DNA of 64,000 bases, from assembly GCA_004764695.1 (NCBI GenBank), contig SMSO01000032.1, forward strand, positions 5,517,483 through 5,581,482, read 5' to 3'. Under the pieces are notes generated by a model. That model was not told the origin of the DNA and did no database searches. It was given only the letters and a program-made list of their open reading frames with translations. Of this stretch, positions 9,809-18,674 are shown one piece after another. The translations under genes were made by a program, and so were the position numbers. The stretch's first letter is position 1. Each line of letters begins with the position of its first letter. This DNA is from Schizochytrium sp. TIO01. Its lineage: Eukaryota > Sar > Bigyra > Thraustochytrida > Thraustochytriidae.

Positions 9809-10888
9809 TTAGAAAACTCGAAATGTTGCAGAGACACCGAAATGGTCACTCGGGTAGAGGCTTGAGTTCTCCGGGTGGGGTGCGAGGGCCTCCAGCGAAG
9901 CACGGACTACTTGCACTGGGCCCCGAAAGAAAATATAGTCAATACATTCTTCAGGAACTGTATGTTTTGTGGGACACTCATGTTGTTGATGAAAGGTTTT
10001 CTCCGGTTCATGCCCATGCGCAGCTTCGTATGCACTCCGGAAACCGTATTCAGCAACAAAACTGTGGAGACGCTCGTGAGGTTGGGCATTCATATCTCCC
10101 ATCATGATTACAGCGTCTTGAGGTTCCATATTTTCATCCGACTCTAGCCAGAGAAGAATTCTGAGAAACTCTCGAGTGCGTTGCTCCTGGCAAAGTTGGA
10201 TTTCTTTTAAGGTTGCGCCTTCAGGGGTGTCGGTAAGATGCGTGTTGACTACCCAGACGTTGCGGTGCGCGGTTTGTGCAGGGTCAAGTGGAACGCGAAT
10301 GAGCGTTTTTTGAGCAGTTCTGTATGTGCCACCTACAAGAAGCGGTGCGTGGGACTGTGGCTGAAGAGCTTTCTTACACATGGTCACATTACTAAACGTC
10401 CATACGGACCCAAGCGTGAGGTAAAAGATAAGGCCTAGAATGGGCATGTGAAAGAGAGCTGCACCATCGACCACTGAAAGTACTAGTTCAAGAAAGTAAT
10501 CGTTGAAGAGGAAGCACAAATCGCGTAGCAGCAATCCAAGCCTGCTATTGAAGAGGAAGGTAAAGATTCTACCAATGATGGCTGTTTGGCTCAAATAAGA
10601 TGGCAAACATACATCGCATTTTACAAGGACGTCTTCCCCAGTGCTTGTGAGGGCCTCCGCGAGTCTCTTTTCTTGTCCAAACCATGCTCCACCAGTGCCA
10701 ACTTCTTGCAGACCGACCACATCGTGGCCGCGAATAGTGTCCTTCATGAGCGGTTCTCGTGTATGATGCCTATCTAGAACAAATCTGGTGTTAAGCGTGA
10801 GAACCTTGATCTCAGCACTCCCAGAGAAGTGTGCCTCAGGAGCCTCCATTGTGCCCTCAAAGGCCTTCCTCAGTAGTGGTGCCCTCAT
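9809..10888 (-). CDS. Endonuclease/exonuclease/phosphatase-fold protein with membrane insert
   Basis: The EEP superfamily includes neutral sphingomyelinases, inositol-phosphate 5-phosphatases and nucleases that cut phosphodiester or phosphate bonds with Mg2+. The signature elements appear in order: TLNTRF (Asn33), GLQEVG (metal-binding Glu62), VVNTHL (His217), MMGDMNAQP (Asp265, Asn267), CIDYIF (Asp317) and PSDHFGV (catalytic Asp348-His349). All catalytic positions are intact. Between strand EVG and VNTHL lies a hydrophobic insert (about residues 104-168) with two or three possible membrane segments, recalling membrane-bound sphingomyelinase-like members. At 359 residues it is a typical size. 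The start is the first in-frame ATG (10888); an upstream TTG extension is possible but unneeded. The substrate cannot be read from sequence; phospholipid (sphingomyelin/lyso-PAF) is the leading guess because of the insert. Confidence 0.85.
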   Translation of the reverse strand: MRAPLLRKAFEGTMEAPEAHFSGSAEIKVLTLNTRFVLDRHHTREPLMKDTIRGHDVVGLQEVGTGGAWFGQEKRLAEALTSTGEDVLVKCDVCLPSYLSQTAIIGRIFTFLFNSRLGLLLRDLCFLFNDYFLELVLSVVDGAALFHMPILGLIFYLTLGSVWTFSNVTMCKKALQPQSHAPLLVGGTYRTAQKTLIRVPLDPAQTAHRNVWVVNTHLTDTPEGATLKEIQLCQEQRTREFLRILLWLESDENMEPQDAVIMMGDMNAQPHERLHSFVAEYGFRSAYEAAHGHEPEKTFHQQHECPTKHTVPEECIDYIFFRGPVQVVRASLEALAPHPENSSLYPSDHFGVSATFRVF

Positions 10889-11167
10889 TTTTACGAGTTT
10901 CCGATCAGGTTCGCAGTTTGCCAGACCACCGTCCTTCAATCAGATTGCAGTTTGTTTGTTCACTGCACCTCAACACGTCGAGTCGAGGAATGCAATTTGG
11001 TGCACTCTAACGCGATCCCCTTTTACGATCTTTTGGAGTAGTACACTACTTACTACCTGTGCACGTGCCACGTCTCCCTCAATGTCTCTTGTCGGAGTCT
11101 CTGTGTTGTCCCAAGAGCTTGCAAGGGGCGAGCGTCCTGGCCTCGTTTTCTCAAAGGTGGTGGTGGT

Positions 11168-11180
11168 GGGGGGGGGGGGG
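11168..11180 (+). repeat. Run of 13 G
   Basis: Homopolymer G run after GGTGGTGGTG; directly readable. It sits about 280 bp upstream of the EEP-fold gene's ATG (that gene is transcribed leftwards). Confidence 0.9.
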
Positions 11181-11529
11181 CTGGGTTGACCTATGCCAGG
11201 ACCTTGCTCAGGTCCAGCGGCAGCCTCTACGCCAGAATGCAATAAAGGCAGCCTGACTTCAATGGGATTGCCCACTCGCCTCTGCGCAATCAATCAATTA
11301 TTGTTTTGCTGGTTTAACTTTTCCTTCTTTTTTATTTTGTTTGTTTTAGAAGAAAAAAATCCTTTTCACTTTTCTTTTAATTTTATTATTTTTTTTCCTC
11401 CTAAAAAACTGTTTTTCTGATTGAAATAAATAAATATGTTCGCTGTACCTCGTATTCCCTTGTCTTGTATTATATCTTCACTTCACAGGCGCTATCCATG
11501 GTACCTCTTACTTATTTATTTTTTATTTA

Positions 11530-11578
11530 TTCATTCATTCATTCATTCCCTGTAAGAGAGAGAGAGAGAGAGAGAGAA
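11530..11578. repeat. (ATTC)n followed by (GA)n
   Basis: A short tetranucleotide run (TCAT/ATTC, 11530-11548) is followed, after CCTGTAA, by a dinucleotide run of GA at about 11556-11577. Confidence 0.85.
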
Positions 11579-12255
11579 GGTCTCCTCGAAACCTCTGGCA
11601 CTGGAAGGTCCTGTTTCTTGCTGTACTTTAGGAGCTTCGCACGCGTGAAGGGTGTCGCTAAGGTATCGCAGCCGCTGCGGCGTCCTTCGCCTCAAGCTCC
11701 TCACTCGTTGTGGAGATCCGACCGGCGGAAGATACATAGATGCATAGACAGGTAAACAGATATTCATTGCACAAGCAAGCAAGGGTCCAAAGGGGGGGAA
11801 AGGCGGAGAGGCGCGTGCCCTAAACCAGAACTTGGAGGAAGAGACGGGGCTCCTCAGTCCCATAAGGCCATCTACCCATGACTACTGCAGTGGGAGCAAT
11901 GAGAGGAAAGGAAGGTAGCAGGGCGGTGGCGACGGATAACAAGACACGGTGTCGCCGCGCTTGTTCATCATCACTATCATCCTCATCGCCATCGCTGTCA
12001 TCGCCATCACCAAGACCATACATACCATCAGCCAGCTCTTGGGATGGCTTGAGGCGATCCTGGCCGCTGTCCAGCACGGCACCGAACCCTGGTCGGCGAG
12101 GGTGGCAGGGAAAGGGCTTGCGAGCTTGGGTCCGAACCTGGTCGAGTTGGGCTGCGCCGTGGATTGAACAAGCAATTGTAACACAAGTTAGTCAGTTCTC
12201 AGCAACCTTCTAAGTGAGTGAATAAGGTCTATGAGGACGAGATTACAGGAAAGCA

Positions 12256-12320
12256 CTCAACTCAACTCAACTCAACTCAACTCAATTCAACTCAACTCAA
12301 TTCAACTCAACTCAATTCAA
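12256..12320. repeat. (CTCAA)n pentanucleotide array
   Basis: Thirteen units of CTCAA with TTCAA variants, about 65 bp. Like the TTTAC array it has a five-base period. Confidence 0.92.
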
Positions 12321-13128
12321 GCAAACCGATGCATCGTCCAACGAGAACAAACAAGCGGCGCCACCACTTTGGCAAGCTTGATGGACTCCTCGCGGTGAAA
12401 GCTGCGCGAAGGAGTGAGTATCGGTTGTCGGTTGTAGTCGCAGTCGATCTGTAATTCGCAATGGGCGGCACCGCTGGCTTGGAGATTGCTTGCTTGCATT
12501 GCTCGCATAGCTTGCAGCCTGATCGAGTCGCATCGCATCGAATGGAATCGAGGTCGAACTCCTTTGCGTCGTGCAAGCTAGCCGCCAGACTACACACTCA
12601 TAGTACTTACTTCCTGGCCGGCGCAAGGGTGGCGTCGAGACGAGCCGGGTCCTCGTAGGCTGCGATTTTCTAGAGAGCTTTCAGACGCTGTATACTACCT
12701 CCTCCAGGTTGGGCTTGCTTGTGGTAGCGGCTGCAGCAAGTCAAGTCAAAAGCCAAGCATCAGCCGTGGGCTCTGCGGTGATGGCGTTCGCCACAACGCG
12801 CCGCGACAACTGCAGCAGGAGCAGCATTGGGCGGTCGGTGGGTCGGTGGGTCTTCGAGGAATCGGAATCGATCCATCCATCGCAATGGATGGCATCCATG
12901 CATGCATTCATGTCATGGCAGGGAATGGCATGGCATGTCATGTCATGTCATGCTTGCATGCATTCATGTATGTCTGCGTGCGAGAGCGGAGCCCAACGAG
13001 TTTGACGCGGTGGTCGGTCGTGGCGGATGACAACGGCTGGCAAGAAGGCACCCTTGGGTCTTGAGGCGGCGCGTATGAACGAGCATCTGGCCGGCCTTTG
13101 CATCGGCAAAGCCCTCGAATGGCTGCAA

Positions 13129-13165
13129 ATCGCGAGGGTTTCAACGTATCGCGAGGGTTTCAACG
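13129..13165. repeat. 19-bp tandem duplication
   Basis: The unit ATCGCGAGGGTTTCAACG occurs at 13129-13146 and again at 13148-13165, separated by one T. It lies in the GC-rich block. Confidence 0.85.
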
Positions 13166-13390
13166 AGCTTGGGAGGGTCCCTCCGCTTACGCTTATTGCC
13201 ATGCGGATTATGAGCGTTGCGAGATCTGTGTAGGTGCCACCTTCGCCAAAGCTGCCGAAGCGTACAGTGCCTCGCGATTAGGCTTCGAGCTACCTGCGCG
13301 TTCACGTTCTTGAATGAAGTCTCGCCTTACAGCAGGCAGACAGGCAAGCAAGTGCTCGCAAGTGCGCTCTCTGCAAGAAACGAGGCTGCA

Positions 13391-13436
13391 GCATCTCAGC
13401 CGCATGCATCTCAGCCGCATGCATCTCAGCAGCAGC
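13391..13436. repeat. GCATCTCAGCC triplicated segment with AGC run
   Basis: GCATCTCAGC is present three times at about 15-bp spacing (linker CGCAT), followed by a short AGC run. Confidence 0.8.
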
Positions 13437-14091
13437 AGCCTGACCGCGAGCAGTGAGTGAGTGGCTGCTGCAATTCAAGCAGCGCGCAGGAAACCGCCGC
13501 GAGGGTCTTCTCCGCTGGCGGTTCGCTTCGAGGTCATCGCCACCCTCGACAGCGCCAGCTCGGCCTTGGCCAAGATGGTGGCAATGACCTCCTTAGAGGC
13601 GTCTACGCGATCCGTAGCACATGCAATTGATTCCTTGGCGACATAGAAACTGAAAGTTGGAGGTAATTGACTAATTGAGTAGTCAATCAGTTAATTAATT
13701 GATGCGCCGGTGAGAAGTCCCCCTCTTCTTCCGCGTCTCGAGAGACCTTTCCGGCTGCCGGCAAATCAGATCGCTCGCGAGTGCCTAAACTTAACACGCA
13801 CTGTGCCTCGGTTCGCGCAATATTCATCGAGTTTGCTTCTTCACTGTACGAGTGCTCATGTGGTGCTTTGATCGAGCACTTTTTATTTTTTAAGAGCCAA
13901 GCTTTGTTTAGGTTTAACTTCTTTTTTCTTTTTCTCTTTCTTTTTCTTGTTTGTTCTCGTTTTATTCAGCATATCATGATTGTTTATTGCTCTAGAGTGT
14001 AAGTACTATTCCGATATTATAAAAAGAGGAATGAAACATTTGAATGAAATTAATTAACAAACTTTAATTAACAAAAACAACTTTCGATGCC

Positions 14092-14182
14092 TGGAAGGAA
14101 GGAAAGAAAGAAACAAAAGCTATTTTTTTCTTCTTCCTTTTCCTTTCTTTTCCTTTCTTTTCCTTCCTTTTCTTTTCTTTTT
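14092..14182. repeat. Facing polypurine and polypyrimidine tracts
   Basis: A GGAAGGAAGGAAAGAAAG purine tract (14092-14113) is followed after a short spacer by TTCCTTTTCCTTTC-type pyrimidine tracts (14126-14182). The two are roughly complementary and could fold into a hairpin. Confidence 0.7.
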
Positions 14183-15386
14183 ATTTGCGAATATAGTGTC
14201 ATAATTTTAGGGTGTGTGCCACAGTGCAGATCATGTGAATTTGGGTTCTTGATGGACGACTTGAAGAACCAGGAGCTCAGAGATGAGCCTTGCGCTGCCT
14301 GCCTACCTGCATGACCGCCGTCTGCTGTAGAGGCCCAGGTCATCGAAGGGAGGCGCCGAAGGTAACGAGGTGCAGAAGAGCCTGCGTTTCAACGGAAAGT
14401 CGCTTTCGGGGTACTTTCTGCCTGAGCCGCTTGCGACATGCAAGAGTCGTGGAATCGTTGCATCGAACGAAGGCCGTCGCTCGTCCAGGGCTTGAAGTGC
14501 GTACGGCGACAGGGAAATGAAAAGCTTGCTGGTTGAGACGCGAATCGCTCAAGGCGACTCTTGAAGAATTCTCGTTAAAGACCCTCGTTTAGACGCCGTT
14601 GGAAAGTCCGCGGAGGAGGAAGTGCGTGCGTGCGTGGTCTTCGTTTCATGGTGGCGATCACTTCAACTTGCCGCCTTCCATCAGAGTCACCGGAGCAAGA
14701 CAGGTTTCTCCGTGCCGAGACAGGCAGGCAGGCAGGCAAACCTCCTCCAGGCGCCCCGTGTTTTGAACTACCTACCAGTGCGTAGTTGAACCATCACAGG
14801 TAGGTCCCTTCCGCACCTCGGCCATTGCAAGTTCGTCGCTGCAACCTGTGCTTTAGGAAAGAGGCGCCAAGGTTACTAAGGAGGAGGTACGAGAAGGTAG
14901 GTACTTGCTTAGGGAGCAGCTGAAGGGTTGCGACGAGAGCGATAGTACTACTGACACGCTAGCATACTGGATACGAGACTGTGTTTGCTTGTCTCCTGGT
15001 ATCGCCGCACCAGAGGACAGAGAAACCAGTAGGTGCATTCCGTACCGCTTGATTAGAGTAGAAGATATCTTGGGGGCAAGAGAGACCTAGTCTAGCTAGA
15101 GAAACGTGCATGCATCTCTTGCTTCGGGTATTTGCACGCCTGAACATCTAGCGAGCAGCCGCAAGTTCTTCTGTGGTGAGTTGAACGAGGGACTTGGAGC
15201 GAGCAAATCACAAAAGAGGTCTAGTCGCCTAGGTCTTTGTAGTTAAGCAACCTGGTTGGAAGTACCATAGTGGCAGAAGAACATTGGGTGTGTGATTATC
15301 TTCTTCAATTATATTACACATGTACAAGGAAGAGGCGAAGTGCTCGTTATATTTTGCACTAACTACTATATAAGGAAAACGAAGCC

Positions 15387-16766
15387 ATGGTGCTGATGAA
15401 TTTGCTCAAATCTGCGCGAGTATTGTTTTACGGCGTGGGACCCGAGGAAATGGCAGAGAATGCGAAGGAAAATCACGTTCCCGACTATCTGCTACATGCA
15501 ATTCCTGTGTTTTTAGTGATGATTGCAATTGAATTTGTGATTGGCTTAGCCCGCGGTCAGAAGTTATACAGAGCTAACGACACGATTTCAAGCATCCTCC
15601 TGGGCTCTTTACAAACTCTTATGGGCTATTGGTTTCAGTTTGTGAATATTGCACTCTTTGCCTATATATATGAGCACTTTCACTTTGTCGATCTTGATCC
15701 AGCGAGATGGACCACATGGATTCTATCGCTCCTCGGCGTAGAGCTGGGATATTATTGGCTTCACCGTACGGCGCATGAGTATCATGTACTATGGATTGGC
15801 CACTCTGTTCATCATAGTGGTGAAGACTACAATCTTGCCACGGCACTACGTCAAGGCGTCTTACAAATGACTTACAGCTTCATTTTTATGTTGCCCAATG
15901 CGCTCTTTGTGCCTCCGTTGATTTATGCCCACCATCGGGCTTTAAATACACTGTTCCAATTCTGGATTCATACAAGCGTGATTGGTTCGCTGGGGCCCCT
16001 CGAGTATATCTTTAATACTGCTTCTCACCACCGGATGCACCATCGTCCACCGGGGAACTGCAATTATGGTGGGGTTTTGATCATTTACGATCGTATGTTC
16101 GGAACCTTTGTCGCAGAGGACGAGCAAAAGGACATTTATGGTCTAGCCAAACAGTATTCCACCTTTGACCCTGTGTGGGCTAACGTCGAGCACGGCAGGC
16201 GTATGCTGGAAAATATTGGAAACGGTAAGACGCGAAGTTGGGGGTTCTATTTAGCGCTGCTGACCAAGCGACGCGTCAAGCATAAAAAAGTGTTCAGGGT
16301 GAGTGGACTTTGGCAGCCTTTGCCATCACCGAAGCGTTCACTGTGGGCGAAGCCTGTATCTAACACTCGAACAAGATACGATGGAGATGAATCTGCCCAA
16401 CGTCTCTCGCTAAAGATATATGCCATGTTCTTAGTCGTTGGTGCAATACTCCTGACAGTGATAAGTCTTGTATTTGCTTCTAGTATGACCACGATAGACG
16501 CCATTGGTGTTCAACTTGTAGGAATATTTCTCTATGCCGCCATTGGTCGTTTGCTCGACGGGCTCTCACCCTTTAGTATCAACCTCAACACAGCTCGTAT
16601 TCTGATTTTCTTATGTATCTCCAGTTGGCTCCGTACTATTTCTGTGTCAGACTATCGATTTGACATCATCTTCCAGTACGCTCAATACTTCACATCGATT
16701 GATGCGCTCCTGTGGTTTCTCGTGCTTCGCTTTGTAAAGCAAGACTTTCCCAAGATTAAATTATAA
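15387..16766 (+). CDS. Alkylglycerol monooxygenase-like membrane hydroxylase
   Basis: Members of the fatty acid hydroxylase/sterol desaturase fold are ER membrane di-iron enzymes. AGMO (TMEM195) uses tetrahydrobiopterin to hydroxylate the ether bond of alkylglycerols. The 459 residues match AGMO in length (about 445) and order: N-terminal helices (about 35-58 and 70-95), then the His boxes HRTAH (126-130), HSVHH (139-143) and SHHRMHH (214-219). GPLEYIFNTASHHRMHH, NCNYGGVLIIYDRMFGTF and EDEQKDIYGLA are characteristic of the AGMO branch rather than C4-sterol oxidases. Further hydrophobic helices follow between about residues 345 and 450. All eight box His are present. Single exon; start ATG 15387 in GCCATGG. 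No biopterin-pathway gene is nearby. Confidence 0.9.
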   Translation: MVLMNLLKSARVLFYGVGPEEMAENAKENHVPDYLLHAIPVFLVMIAIEFVIGLARGQKLYRANDTISSILLGSLQTLMGYWFQFVNIALFAYIYEHFHFVDLDPARWTTWILSLLGVELGYYWLHRTAHEYHVLWIGHSVHHSGEDYNLATALRQGVLQMTYSFIFMLPNALFVPPLIYAHHRALNTLFQFWIHTSVIGSLGPLEYIFNTASHHRMHHRPPGNCNYGGVLIIYDRMFGTFVAEDEQKDIYGLAKQYSTFDPVWANVEHGRRMLENIGNGKTRSWGFYLALLTKRRVKHKKVFRVSGLWQPLPSPKRSLWAKPVSNTRTRYDGDESAQRLSLKIYAMFLVVGAILLTVISLVFASSMTTIDAIGVQLVGIFLYAAIGRLLDGLSPFSINLNTARILIFLCISSWLRTISVSDYRFDIIFQYAQYFTSIDALLWFLVLRFVKQDFPKIKL

Positions 16767-17126
16767 GCTGTGTGATGGCAGGCAATAAGAATTTTACTTT
16801 CATAGAGCATAATAGCCTAGGTTGCGAAGTAAACGATGCTTCGGCGCCCAAGATGATGCCTTCCCCTCCCCCCTACCTTTGATATATTTTAAAGCATCCA
16901 TTATTCAGTATTTATGGCCTTATCAAAATTGCGACTAACTATGTATTCTTGCTGCTAGAGACAACATCAATTCGCAGATGTGTGACGAATCCACGTACTT
17001 GGAAATCGATTGTCATGGATGAACAGTTTATAAACATGTCTTTTAGAATAGCCACAAAAATGTACAAAAATGAATCTCATCGACAGTTTTCCTTTATCAA
17101 AAAAGTACTTCTATATTAGCATCAGT
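16767..17126. other. Convergent spacer, AGMO-like / DUF389
   Basis: AT-leaning sequence between two convergent stop codons. No gene, repeat or RNA seen. Confidence 0.5.
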
Positions 17127-18299
17127 TTAGTAAGATATCTCACGAGACGGCGATATGCGGTCTTCTGCCACTTCTCGAGGCAAGACATGTACAGACGTAG
17201 ACAGCTCTTGCATGGGGGGGTGGTGATGTCCACGAATCGCATGAATGGTACTCTGAAGTCCACGTAATGGAGCCTGGATCATGCCTTTAAACGAAAGCTC
17301 TACATTTTCGCGAGTCACTCCCTTAATTCGAAAAGTAAGAAGAGCGAAAATGATAATGGTCACAAAATTGACTAAAAACAGCAGAAAACTGTAGAACCCC
17401 ACTCTCCAGAAAATTTCGTCAAGGTTCTGTTCCGAATGTCCAAAGTGATAGATTGTCCCCATAGTAATCGCAATGGACGAGTTGATCACTGGTGGAAGTA
17501 AAGCACTTGAAATTGCTACGCCCACGAGAGCACTCACAGCCGCGTTTGTTGTTGCCAAGGCAACACCAATGCCTGATGGCAAGGCTAGGCAAAATCCAGA
17601 TAACAATGAAAGGACCTGGCCACGAGAGGTCATCTCGTCACTGACTAAGGGTTTGTTTCCTGTCATATGAGTCAAAGCTGGAACGCCAAGCGGAGCAAAA
17701 AATAGAATTGCAAGAGCGCCCACAATTGCACCAAGAATTAAGCAGATAGCAACTCCCCAAAGTTCATTACGTAGGCCAAGTTTCACAAGGTCTTTGCGTC
17801 CTACAGCAATTCCAAAAGCCACACCTAACATGGGGCCCATTAGTGGGCTCACCAGCATTGCCGCAACAACAATGACAGCGGAGTCTGTGATGAGTCCAAC
17901 TGCTGCAATGATGGCTGCAATACAGATAAGAAGAATGTAATCAAAAGTCAAATGTAATCCACTGTGAATAGCTTCCTCAATCTCTCTTACAGTGCGGCGG
18001 TCAGTGAGATTATACTTTCGTCTTTTCCCTTCAGAAGACGTAGCTTTGTCAAGCATTGGTATTGTGGACTGCAGTGCGATGATATCAATTGATCCAAATT
18101 CATGCCCGAGTCCAGTGTTGTCTAGCGATTGTAAAACCTCGGAGAGGTGCTTATCTGCACAGACAAAGGAAATCATTACCTCTTCCCCATCTGAACTTGT
18201 AAAACTCTTTGCTCTCTGGACCAATTCATGATTACTCAAAATCGTCTGTACTCCTATGCTCTCTTCTCTAGGCACGTGGACCTGAATACTGCGAACCAT
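17127..18299 (-). CDS. DUF389 family membrane protein
   Basis: DUF389 proteins are multi-spanning membrane proteins, best known from bacteria and archaea, with no settled function. This 390-residue protein has the family architecture: a soluble N-terminal half (1-115; MVRSIQVHVPREE, ISFVCADKHLSEVLQSLD), then about six helices starting near residue 120. The hallmark SPLMGPMLGVAFG is at 151-163, followed by GLRNELWGVAICLILGAIVG, LALPSGIGVALATTNAAVSA and VGVAISSALLPPVIN. The basic C-terminus is His/Pro-rich (HAIRGHHHPP). Intact, single exon, ATG 18299 confirmed. A eukaryotic member is uncommon, so gene transfer is a possibility. Confidence 0.9.
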   Translation of the reverse strand: MVRSIQVHVPREESIGVQTILSNHELVQRAKSFTSSDGEEVMISFVCADKHLSEVLQSLDNTGLGHEFGSIDIIALQSTIPMLDKATSSEGKRRKYNLTDRRTVREIEEAIHSGLHLTFDYILLICIAAIIAAVGLITDSAVIVVAAMLVSPLMGPMLGVAFGIAVGRKDLVKLGLRNELWGVAICLILGAIVGALAILFFAPLGVPALTHMTGNKPLVSDEMTSRGQVLSLLSGFCLALPSGIGVALATTNAAVSALVGVAISSALLPPVINSSIAITMGTIYHFGHSEQNLDEIFWRVGFYSFLLFLVNFVTIIIFALLTFRIKGVTRENVELSFKGMIQAPLRGLQSTIHAIRGHHHPPMQELSTSVHVLPREVAEDRISPSREISY

Positions 18300-18586
18300 G
18301 GCCGTGGCAGGAGCAAAGCCTCATGTACCAGGAGCAATTGAGAGAGTTCCCTTCCAGTAATTGCTTCTTTTGAAACTGATTCACTTCTGGCAAGCCAAAC
18401 TGACCGTTTGCTACGTATTCTTCAAAGTCTCAGTAAATCTTGAAGTCTCTTGTTACGGTTCCTCATCCTCAACAAGCTTCCACGGGCACTCATATTCTGT
18501 CCTTTTATTCTATTTGATCCGTTGACACCCCCAAGCCAACTACATATATTGCGTATATATATGACATTGTAAATTAATGCTTCTGT
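18300..18586. other. DUF389 upstream region and tRNA 5' flank
   Basis: Leader of the DUF389 gene (leftwards) and 5' flank of the tRNA (rightwards). TATATATATG lies about 30 bp before the tRNA. No coding signal. Confidence 0.45.
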
Positions 18587-18665
18587 GCTGTGATGACCGA
18601 GCGGTTAAGGTGCCACGTTAAGGCCGTGGTCCGAAAGGGCGTGGGTTCGAGTCCCACTCACAGTA
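18587..18665 (+). tRNA. tRNA-Leu (anticodon AAG)
   Basis: The 79 bases fold as a class II tRNA. The acceptor stem is GCTGTGA with TCACAGT (one G-T pair at the end). The D arm is ACCGAGCGGTTAAGGT. The anticodon stem is CCACG/CGTGG with loop TTAAGGC, which places AAG at 34-36. An 11-base variable region (TCCGAAAGGGC) is followed by the T arm GTGGG-TTCGAGT-CCCAC and discriminator A, as expected for Leu. No intron. B-box GGTTCGAGTCC and an A-box-like D arm provide the internal Pol III promoter. Confidence 0.96.
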
Positions 18666-18667
18666 TC

Positions 18668-18674
18668 TTTTTTT
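18668..18674 (+). terminator. RNA polymerase III terminator of tRNA-Leu
   Basis: Seven T residues begin three bases after the tRNA discriminator base, the normal Pol III stop. Confidence 0.9.

Larger units (their letters stand above)
10889..15386. other. 4.5 kb gene-poor, partly GC-rich region
   Basis: No gene could be assembled here. The stretch holds a run of 13 G at 11168-11180, mixed repeats at 11530-11578, a CTCAA array at 12256-12320, CATG-rich sequence at 12900-12965, small direct duplications at 13.1 and 13.4 kb, and a purine/pyrimidine pair near 14092-14182. GC-rich blocks at 11.6-12.2 and 12.4-13.65 kb have long overlapping frames on both strands. A minus-strand segment at 13640-13490, behind a good TTTCAG acceptor, reads like a helical protein (VAKESIACATDRVDASK), but partner exons were not found. 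TATATAAG at 15367-15374 lies only 13 bases from the next ATG. Confidence 0.45.

Noticed and set aside
13121-13440. Spaced direct repeats considered as a CRISPR array
   Set aside because: Only two or three short copies with no regular unique spacers, in clearly eukaryotic DNA.
15367-15374. TATATAAG as TATA box of the AGMO-like gene
   Set aside because: It ends only 13 bases before the ATG, which would put transcription start inside the coding sequence; probably leader sequence.
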